Shown here: in pieces, positions 45,877 through 54,171 of the stretch
Numbering within the stretch: the first letter of the stretch is position 1
How the letters are laid out: each line of letters opens with the position of its first letter
NCBI GenBank assembly: GCA_019096065.1
Contig: JAGUCH010000002.1
Span: 11,048,501-11,112,500 of the forward strand
Source: Paracyclopina nana
Taxonomy: Eukaryota > Arthropoda > Copepoda > Cyclopoida > Cyclopettidae
Direction: 5' to 3'
Length of the DNA stretch: 64,000 nt
The notes under the pieces: model-generated
Database searches by the model: none
What the model saw: the letters and a program-made list of their open reading frames with translations, nothing else
Told to the model about the DNA's origin: nothing
Program-made: the position numbers and the translations under genes

Positions 45877-46332
45877 CACAGTGGCTCAAAATGCCTTCTG
45901 GACGCGCACGGGAAAAAAACTCGCGAAATCGTAGGAGTCAATTTTCATAGGGCCGTAAGCTAAAAACTATCATTCTGGGCTCCCAAGTCCGCAAATTTCC
46001 GCAGCCAATTTTGATGAATAATCATTAAATGGGGTCTGATTGACCTCTCAGTCATAAAAGAACAATTCAATTCGATTCCAATCAAAAGTTATGGATTCCC
46101 AAAAAATGGCCAAAATGGCTATTCTACCATTTTTCTTGCTGAACACTTTTTCAAGCAAAGTTTGATTTCAAGTCAAATTTGAATATGTATCTGTCAATTC
46201 AAACCATTTTTGGCTCTTTTCATTGCCTAGAAGTCAACCCAATTAGAATTTGAAAATTGGTGGTTAAATGAAAATTTGGGCGATTTGGCGGATTTTCTCG
46301 TGCGCGTGAAAATGGCTTTTTGACCCACTGTG
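45877..46332. mobile_element. Transib-like MITE inserted at the env start
   Basis: 456 bases with inverted ends CACAGTGGCTCAAAATGCC and GGCTTTTTGACCCACTGTG, flanked by a perfect 5-base TTATG duplication (45872-45876 and 46333-46337). A 5-base duplication with CACNRTG termini is the signature of Transib transposons, the RAG1 lineage; CACAGTG is identical to the consensus heptamer of V(D)J recombination signals. There is no transposase. A truncated relative is at about 53414-53727. The duplicated TTATG contains the ATG at the head of the env-like frame. Confidence 0.72.
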
Positions 46333-48760
46333 TTATGGCATTCTTCTTATACAGCTACTGGATCCTCTTAAATGAGGTGGCTCAAGCGGCAGCCTTTCCA
46401 GGGCAATCGCCTCGCCCGGCGGACCTGTTCACCCCAGACGCCAAGGTGACCTCGTTCACCACGTATGACTGCGTGCATCCAGACGCCATGCACGAGGCCA
46501 TCGACTTGAGCCAACCTGAACTCTGTGAAGACATCCGCAGCTCCTATCAATCACCGGTCAATATCACGATCCAGGTTTTACAGACCGCATCAACCCTTTC
46601 TGTCAAGGCCTACCGATGCCGGGTACACATCTCGCGAGAAGTCACTCGCTGCGGATACGACAGCATTAGCTACGGAAGCCAGATGACCGACGTGAATCGA
46701 CCCTATCTGGTAACACCTTAAGCATGCCGAGATGCTGCCGAGAAACGCTTCCTCCTGGTGGAGGACAAAAAGGTCCAGGTCACGCTTAACAACCCTGTGT
46801 CCTTGTCCTACTTCTCAAAGGGCGGGCTCGACAAGGATCACAAATGCACGGAGACGACCACATTTACCAGCGGCGGAATCACCTTCTCCGCTAAATCACG
46901 AACCACCACCATCCACACCCTGGTGGAGCCCATCTCTGACAAGCTCAACACCGCGAACGGCCGGGTGGTTTTCTCCAACCACCTGACTGCTAATTTCCAG
47001 GATTTGATTGTGCAGGACGACGCGGGAGGGCACTATTGTGTGGCCCAAACGCAAGGCTCTCGCTGCAGGACGAGCTAAGCGAGGTTTACAAGTGACCGGC
47101 CGTGCTGTACCCTCATCGCAACTCCTCCAGCCTCAGCAGCAACACTGGCCACCTGGGAGATCTACTCCTCCTCGCCCACGAAGAGGAGTCGCGGTTTGCG
47201 GGGTTTGTCTTGAAGGGCGTGCAATCCATGTGCCAGTGGCGGCTCTTCACTACGCAGCTCCGCGACTTTGCAGTCTTGATCGTTGGACCAGGGGACGGGC
47301 CTCTCCAGGCCAAGTACCTTCACCCCGAGGACATGGACGGCGCGAACATCCAGACCCAGCTGGCGTTCGTACACTCACAGCATGCACTGCACATTCAGGA
47401 CTGTTTCAAGTTCCTCCAGGAGTTGATCTGCAAGAAGGAGCGCTCGATTCTGCACTCAAAGCTTCAGAGCATGGCCTCCGGCTCCTCGTCGTACGCCACC
47501 CTCGACAGCCATGGACCTGGCCACCTGGTTACCCGCGCTGGAGCCGTGGCCTATGTCACATCTTGCTACCCGGTACAGGCCGTCACGCGGTCTATTGCCA
47601 ACTGTACACAAGAAATCCCGTGCTGGTGAACAATGAAACACGGTTCGCCGACCCCCTCTCCTTTGTGCTGACCGACCGGCCCAGTGTGGTCCCATGCGAC
47701 TCGATCACCCCGATCAAGTGGAAGATCCACAACCAGTGGATGTGTGCCACGCCTCAGATCCACACCTGCATTGCCCCGACGCAACTCAATCCCATGTCGG
47801 ATGCGGCGCCCAGAGCGGGCATTATGACATCAGCCGAGGACTAGGAGGTGGCGTGTTCTCCGCAGAACAGCGAGCCAACCATATCCCTCTACCTCCACCT
47901 GTTCAGCAGCCGGGAGGCTGTGGTAAATACGATCACGAGCAATGTTCTACATAACTCCCTTATCACAGGCAGTCGGTCTACTACTCTGTGGTCACAGGAG
48001 GATATGGATCAGATGGTGGACCATGTCGGCAGCGCGATCATCCCCGTTCTTTAGCCTCGGTGAGGAAGTACTATTCCTACTTCACGGGAACCCTCATCAC
48101 TATCGGCCTGATCAAGCTGATCCTCGGCGCCATCATTCGAATGGTTATCCTATACCGGCGGGGACTGGGCTAGTGGATGTTGCTGGCCCTGTGGCACACG
48201 GCGTTCCTGATGGTGGAGATTCCGTGGCGAATGCTCACCAACTTGGGGCATGATCAGATCCTGTTCCCTGGCGGAGACGACGACGACGAGGACCAACCTC
48301 CCAGCGGCAGACGTCGACCTCGCACCCGGGCTGGACCCGGCGCACTGCGGCTGGCGGCCCTCAGCGATGGAGATGAAGAAGATGAATACCCCGACGATGC
48401 ACCGCCGAAATATGGATCTGCGGAGCCAGGGAAGCCGACGAACCCCGCTCGGTCGGGATTCCGCCAGCGGATGAAGGAGGCTCTCTTCAAGGAGCAGGAT
48501 GGCCTCTACCGGAACCTCCAGGCTCAGGTCGATGCCCTAGCAAGGCAGAACGAGACGATGCACAACTACATCATGGCTGTGCTTCCTCTGCACCGGGCGC
48601 CTAACACTGTGGCCTCTGCAACCTCGACGCCCTTGAAGTCGCCAATGGAAGGAGGAGCCCTCAGCGGTCCGCCTATCTCCCCAGTAGTACCTCCGGCCAC
48701 GGGATCCCCCAGGCATCGGGTACCAGCATTGCGCCGTGAGGACACGGCCACGCTTCAATA
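46333..48760 (+). pseudogene. Envelope-like glycoprotein remnant
   Basis: Starts with a hydrophobic leader (AFFLYSYWILLNEVAQAAA) right after the MITE. The ectodomain-like stretch is cysteine-bearing and has few glycosylation sequons (NIT, NET). It is broken by an in-frame TAA at 46719-46721, frame changes near 47060-47100, 47610-47630 and 47820-48060, and an in-frame TAG at 48171-48173. A hydrophobic membrane segment (LITIGLIKLILGAIIRMVIL) precedes that TAG. The long charged cytoplasmic tail contains PPKY, a PPxY-type late-domain motif, and runs to the stop just before the purine tract. I could not assign the glycoprotein class; it shows no obvious furin site or baculovirus-F signature. Confidence 0.65.
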
Positions 48761-48769
48761 GGGGGAAAC
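48760..48769 (+). other. Polypurine tract
   Basis: AGGGGGAAAC lies immediately 5' of the 3' LTR, the normal position of the plus-strand primer. Confidence 0.7.
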
Positions 48770-48965
48770 TGTAGCAGGATCCCTAGCCTGTGTGCCTGCG
48801 CTCTCGCCTCCCTCCTGGGGCGATATTACTATGACTGTATACGGGCAGTAAATATACGACGATGCTCAAGCAAACAGCTCGACAATATATTCCCTAATAC
48901 GCAGTAAGGTCTACAAGTTAATATGGCGTAGCGCGTTGGTCTCAAGAGTGTTCGAACCCCTTACA
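48770..48965 (+). repeat. 3' LTR
   Basis: 196 bases, same ends and length as the 5' LTR, with three substitutions near the start and middle. Followed by the TAAA target duplication. Confidence 0.92.
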
Positions 48966-49050
48966 TAAAACCTACCCCTATTTTAGGCCTTAGTGACTTC
49001 TCCCAATTTTTTCCATACCTTAAGGTATTCTTAATACATGAACGGGGCAT

Positions 49051-49108
49051 AAATGCTGAATGGCTAATTGGTGAAAGGCAAATTGGCTAAAGGCTAAATT
49101 GGCACAAG
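49051..49108 (+). repeat. 58-base direct repeat, right copy
   Basis: Matches 37626-37683 with one or two differences; see that entry. It immediately follows the resumed right end of repeat family B. Confidence 0.75.
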
Positions 49109-49380
49109 GCTATCAAACAAAAACATCGTTTTCCATCAGTTTTTTTCAATTTTAGTGCATTTTACAGACTTCCTTATGAAATAAAAAAAAGTTTTATCTT
49201 CCTTTTACAGAGAGGGCCATTCCTATTGATAATACTAAAAAACAAAAATTGTTTGAGTTGAAAATGCTATGAAATTGTAAGGCATTGGCTCGGATTTTTA
49301 AATTACAACCAAATTAACTCTATCAACATTCGCTATCAAAAAAATATACTTTTTGGGTGAGGAAAGAGTTTTGGTTACGA

Positions 49381-49602
49381 CTTCTCATATTACTAGAAAA
49401 AGCTAAGCTAAGATAAAAATAGCTAAGCAAACGCTCAACATTTGAAGCAAAGCAACTACACCTTTTAAATGTTGAGCGTAATATCAAGCTTTTGTTGCCT
49501 AATTTCGTTCAACATTCTCAAAAATCAGCTACTTTGCTTTAAATATTGAGTGTTTGCTCAGCTTTTTCACATAAGCTTAGCTATTTCTGGAAAAATGAGA
49601 AG
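49381..49602. mobile_element. Foldback MITE with CTTCTCAT termini
   Basis: CTTCTCAT...AGAAAAAGCTAAGC on the left is mirrored by GCTTAGCTATTTCT...ATGAGAAG on the right. A second inverted pair inside (AGCAAACGCTCAACATTTGA against TTGAGTGTTTGCT) surrounds a short centre. 222 bases, non-coding. Confidence 0.65.
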
Positions 49603-49892
49603 GGCCTTGTGTTTAAGGAATACATGAAAAGACTTGGACAAAAGGAATTAACACTTTACCAACAAGACTTACAGAGCTAGACTTGGCTGACTAAGCAAGA
49701 CCTAGCTTTCTAAGAATAAGGGAACCTTAAAATACCTAAATTAGCCCAAAGTGGCCCAAACTAGGGTTTTAGATATTCATCCGCGACTTCGCGTTGGGGC
49801 GTCAGCTGACCCTATTCCCAACCAGACAAACTGAAAAATAGTACTGAGTTGATACTGAATTAATACTCCAGGCCCAAACTAGCCCAAACTTT

Positions 49893-50052
49893 AGGGCGTT
49901 CTCATATTGGACTTTTGCTTACCAAAACCTGATTTTAGTTAACCAAAAACCTGTTTTCGGTAGGCAGCCACTACATAGCGCTTGACTAAAACCAGTTTTT
50001 GGTTAACCAAAATCAGGTTTTGGTAAGCTAAAGTCCAATATGAGAACGCCCT
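49893..50052. mobile_element. 160-bp Harbinger-like MITE, intact
   Basis: Nearly perfect 60-base terminal inverted repeats starting AGGGCGTTCTCATATTGGAC. TTT lies on both sides, a possible 3-base duplication. It is the uninterrupted relative of the element at 1976-2361. Confidence 0.82.
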
Positions 50053-51327
50053 TTTGAAACGTTAGGAAGCTTCATTGGCATTTTTAGGGCAAAAGTATGC
50101 TATTCTTATTTTCCAAATCCAATGTGAAGTATTTAAAAAAGTTATTTCAATTATGGCAGAGTATTGAATAATAGTAGCATTTATTACAATTAACCTGCAT
50201 AGTATGGTACAGCTGAGCATGCATGCTAGCATGGACCACATACTATCCTGATTTTCATTGTTGGAGCTTCAATGATCACTAGATGTAATTGAATATTTTT
50301 GGGCTCTTCGATCATTCTCAATTTATTTAGCCTTTGTGTTTCGTAGCCTTTCACCGATTTAGCCTTTGCTTTGGCCAATTGGCCTTTCACCAATTAGCCT
50401 TTCAGTAGTATGGGTTAGGTCCTTTATCAAGTCAATGTGACTCATAATTTTGTCAAAGATTTTCATTCGAGGCCACGAGGTCCTATTTTGAGATTTGTTA
50501 TTTTAAGTGACCAACAAACTTTCTGTAAAAAAATCACAAATCTCAATAACTGCTGATGATGTCTAAAATTATCTTATCGGTGCGATTCTGTGGAATCATA
50601 CTTCAATTAACACGGACAGGACGACCAGCAGTATCAATAAAAATAGCAACTACTTTTGAAATTAAAGCAATTCTTGTATGTAGTACTTTTAAATTAGGCC
50701 CTAAAGCAGCTAAGCCAGCCTTAAGATCTGCTAGAATATTTTGAGCAAACTTGGTTTTGAAATTGCATATCCCTTCCCAATCTGCTTTTACTTCTTTTTT
50801 ATGTTAAGGATGACCAAAGTATGGAAAAAATTATTTAAAGGAAAAGATAATCTAACGCTGATGGGGTCTAGCTGCATTTTTGATGGCTTTATGTACTTGC
50901 CTCATCTTTTTTTAACATTTCTCATACCCAAACCAAATCACTTGGCTAAAATGAAAAAAATATTTGTGTAAGCTGAATATAATTTAAATGCAACTCTGGC
51001 CTTACTGAAGTCAGCCAAGGCCACTACCAATGCAAAAGTAGAAAATTCTTAATTTTCTCTGTAGCTTTGCACTGCAGTGCAATCTCTTTTCAGTCAATAT
51101 AACTCTAGTCTTTACTCTTGGATGATGCTATAAGTTGCCACATTTGGAAAACTCTTTGACAGCTTGTGGGGGATGCCTGCATATTTGTGTTTTCATATCT
51201 ATGAGCTATCTCAAGTGTCCGTATTATTTGAATTCTTATTTCACGGAATCGCAAGAATGTATGATTTTAATTACAGGGGTCAAATGAGGTAATGTCCGTG
51301 TTGTTGTGTTTCCCCAACTGAGTGATG

Positions 51328-51990
51328 ATATTTCTGGTCGACCAAATTTCAGTTTTAGGCCTTTTTAAGCTATTTTTTGCATTCATAATATTTCTGGTCG
51401 ACCAAATTTCAGTTTCTAGGCCTTTTTCAGCTACTTTTTGCATTTATGATTTTTCCAGTCGACCAAATTTCAGTTTTTAGGCCTTTTTCAGCTATTTTTT
51501 GCATTTATGATATTTCCAGTCGACCAAAATTCAGTTTTTAGGCCTTTTTAAGCTATTTTTTGCATTTTTGACCTAATAATTCATGGTATTTCCAGTCGAC
51601 CAAATTTCCGTTTCTAGGCCTTTTTAAGCTACTTTTTGCATTTATGATTTTTCCAGTCGACCAATTTTCAGTTTTTAGGCCTTTTTCAGCTGTTTTGTTG
51701 CATTTATGATTTTCCTAGTCGACCAAATTTCAGTTGTTAGGCCTTTTTCAGCTATTTTTTTGCATTTATGATATTTCCAGTCGACCAAATTTCAGTTTTT
51801 AGGCCTTTTTAAACTATTTTTTGCATTTTTGACCCAATAATTCATGGTATTTCTGGTCGACCAAATTTCAGTTTTTAAGCCTTTTTAAAGCTATTATTAG
51901 TATTCATGATATTTCTGGTCGACCAAATTTCAGTTTATAGGCCTTTTTAAAGCTATTTTTGCATTCATGACATTTCTGGTCGACCAAAAG
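51328..51990 (+). repeat. Minisatellite with higher-order structure
   Basis: Eleven tandem units, each with one GTCGACC, starting at 51337, 51397, 51458, 51519, 51595, 51656, 51718, 51780, 51856, 51918 and 51979. Spacing is 60-62 bases except two 76-base units, each carrying an extra ACC(T/C)AATAATTCATGGT-type insert. The pattern 60,61,61,76 then 61,62,62,76 then 62,61 shows a 4-unit higher-order repeat of about 260 bases. Unit core: GTCGACCAAATTTCAGTTTT then AGGCCTTTTTAAGCTATTTT and TTGCATT. Not a CRISPR: no unique spacers, and the DNA is eukaryotic. Confidence 0.9.
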
Positions 51991-52129
51991 CAAAAGATTT
52001 CCCTTTTTGTCTTTTAAAATGCGTTGTGCTGTTCCAATTTACTTTTGGCACTAAAAAAATGCGATTTTGTTATAATCTTACCATTTTGCAAGGTCTTGTT
52101 TGATAAATAATCAACTTTTTTGCCAATTT

Positions 52130-52760
52130 TAAGGCTGGCGGTTGGGATTGCTTTTGTCATCTGCGATCACGCGAACATGACGTCAAGCCATCTGAATTTA
52201 ACGCCATCTAGTGCACAGTGCTTTGCTCCGAGTCCCCATAGGGAACCGTAAATCGTACCATATTTATCCTACCGGCAAGCTCATAAGATTTCAGACGGCT
52301 GATTGCTGACTTCGTAGCGCAGTCTGAATGAGCAAAATGCCTTATTTTCTTGATTATTTTTCGTAAGGTATAATTTTTACAAGCTTAAGTAGTGTCTAAG
52401 ATTCAAATTGACCAATTATATTTACATCTCACTATATTTAGAGAGCTATCTTTCCTGAAATTCCATCTTTTCCTCAAATTACAGGCTGGCCTTTGGGCTG
52501 GCTTAAGGCAAGCTAGAACACTAATTAAAAGTGTATCCAGATTGACCCATCATATTAAAGTGGCGTTTTTGTACGAGGGAGCTGGCTCTTTTTGACTTTT
52601 TAATACAGTTCACATCTGGCAGTTCATTTGTTAAACGTGTCAAATAGGCGCGCGCACTGATGACGTTAAGCCGTCTGAACTCAGTGCCATCTAGTGCAGT
52701 CAGCTTGACTTCGGGTTCCTATAACGCAGTTCTACGAAGTCGCGGAGGAATTTCTAGAAC
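52130..52760 (-). repeat. Dispersed repeat family A, inverted, with partial tandem copy
   Basis: About 52240-52510 is the reverse complement of the family A copies at 1-262 and 1675-1965, ending in CTGGCCTTTGGGCTGGCTTA. The flank GACGTCAAGCCATCTGAA...GCCATCTAGTGCA (52176) recurs as GACGTTAAGCCGTCTGAA...GCCATCTAGTGCA (52662), so the block is partly duplicated in tandem at about 485-base spacing. Confidence 0.6.
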
Positions 52761-53334
52761 CCTAATTAAGGGTGCAGCACGAAACTATTTAAATCTGTGG
52801 AATTTTCTTTCAGTTAGTATAATACGTGATCTTTATGGGCAAAATTGGTGTGCACCCGGAAAAGAAGTCATCATTACCTGAAAGTTCCACTTAGAACTTG
52901 TTTGCCGATGGCTTGGCTTTTTCTGTCAGAAATTGTATTCATGCATTGGATACCAAAAAATAACATAAACAGCATATCCCATAATTTTATGTAGATAGCG
53001 ACAAAATGTTAGAATTTAGGTCACTTATTAAAGTAACAAAAAGGCTGGTACCACTGTCAAGCATGTGATGCGAGCTAGGGTGAGAGCTCACTAACGCACT
53101 GGTTTATCCAGCTCGTGAATTTGAATTTCGCGCTATTTTTATTTACGAGCACTACTGGCCTAGAGCTCTGACACTTGATGTGAGTATCTTGTTCTTAACA
53201 ACAGCTGAGGTTTTTGGAAACTAACTACAGCTCCTATCGGAACGAAATTTTGAGGTGTTCAGGGTTTCTCGGTACAATTACCAAATGAAAAATAGCATAA
53301 TATAATAAACGGTGGAACAAAAATGGGCAGATGT

Positions 53335-53851
53335 TAGAGGTGTATCGGGCTCAGGCCCGAGCCCGAAAGCCCGATACCAATTTCTGGCCCGAGCTAAATA
53401 ACAAATAACAACCCCACAGTGCAGTGGCTCAAAATGCCGATTCAGAAAGCGCACGGGAAAAACTCGCGAAGTGGCGCCCGAGTCACATTTTCAAAAATTC
53501 TAAAACTTGTTCAAAATCAGAAAATTTTAAAATTGCTTTAGATTATGAGCTTAAATGTTGAGTTTGATTGTCTCAGTCATAAAAGAACAATTCACTTACG
53601 AATCTTCAAAAGTGAGGAGCAAAAAATGGCCAAAAATGGCTATTCTACCATTGTTTTTAAGATTTTTCAAGAAAAGTTTGATTTCGGTCAAATTTAATAT
53701 GTATCTGTCAATTCAGTACCATTTTTTTACTGGCCCGAAAAAGCCCGAAGCCTGAAAAAAAAGTTCCGGCCCGGCCCGACCCGACCCGAGTCATTTTTGA
53801 AAAGCCCGAGCCCGACCCGAACCCGACTTTTCTTGACCCGATACACCTCTA
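53335..53851. mobile_element. hAT-like MITE holding a truncated Transib-like MITE
   Basis: Inverted ends TAGAGGTGTATCGGG and CCCGATACACCTCTA are flanked by a perfect 8-base GCAGATGT duplication (53327-53334 and 53852-53859). The arms are full of GCCCGA iterations. Between them, about 53414-53727 matches the 5' two thirds of the 456-bp element at 45877 (CAGTGGCTCAAAATGCC, CATAAAAGAACAATTCA, AATATGTATCTGTCAATTCA) but lacks its right terminus. Confidence 0.8.
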
Positions 53852-54171
53852 GCAGATGTCGTGCTACCGTAGGCCGGCCGGCCACCTTTAGGCTAAAGGA
53901 TGCTCGTTTCGATATTTAGGTTACTAGAGCGTTTGCTATTGGTTGATTCGATAATGTTTGTTGCTTTCTCGACCAATAGGATCGTTCGCTTCATCGCTCA
54001 GCAATTCCCGCTGCCTGAAATAACTTGTTCTAAGAGTTTTCAACGGAAAGTATATTTTATGCTGAGAATTCCACTTCGTTAGCGAAGCTGAGTCAAACTT
54101 TAGTTACATCACGAGCAACTTACTCTCAAGTCTCAATTCTGTTGTTGCAAAGTTGACAAACGGTTTCTCGT

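Larger units (their letters stand above)
38594..48965 (+). mobile_element. Ty3/Gypsy-like LTR retroelement with env-like region (defective)
   Basis: A complete 10,372-bp unit bounded by two 196-bp LTRs and a 4-base TAAA duplication (38590-38593 and 48966-48969). Order: LTR, primer site, gag, protease, reverse transcriptase, RNase H, integrase, env-like region, purine tract, LTR. The protease-RT-RNase H-integrase order identifies the Ty3/Gypsy group. The two LTRs differ at three positions by my reading, suggesting a fairly recent insertion, yet pol and env carry several stops and frameshifts and a 456-bp MITE interrupts the env start. It cannot be autonomous as it stands. Confidence 0.9.
37969..49004. 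mobile_element. Foldback MITE split by the LTR element
   Basis: Ends GGGTGCCGTCACTAAGGCC (37969) and GGCCTTAGTGACTTCTCCC (to 49004) are inverted repeats continuing with TAAAAT and the AAACCCAC/GTGGGTTTT theme. An 8-base AATTTTTT duplication flanks it (37961-37968 and 49005-49012). Its own sequence is 37969-38593 plus 48970-49004; the rest is the inserted retroelement. The interior consists of iterated GGGTTTTAAGATCTAAA-like units in both orientations. Confidence 0.72.
49109..54171. other. Gene-free transposon and satellite region
   Basis: No supported exon on either strand; open frames at 50556-50971, 52392-52595 and 53555-53755 are short, AT-rich and lie in or beside repeats. Named elements are listed separately. 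Stretches 50060-51300 and 53860-54170 show nothing further that I can identify, apart from short inverted GGCTAATTGG and hairpin scraps at 50190-50450. Confidence 0.55.

Noticed and set aside
46333..48760. Assignment of the envelope to a specific viral family
   Set aside because: The visible pieces lack decisive motifs and the frame is broken in several places; naming a source would be guesswork without a profile search.
50556..50971. Two adjacent plus-strand open frames
   Set aside because: AT-rich, no domain, no splice signals linking them, and they sit among repeats.
51328..51990. CRISPR-like regular spacing
   Set aside because: The repeated core is regular, but the spacers are copies of one another, with no unique spacers, no cas genes and a clearly eukaryotic context; it is a minisatellite.
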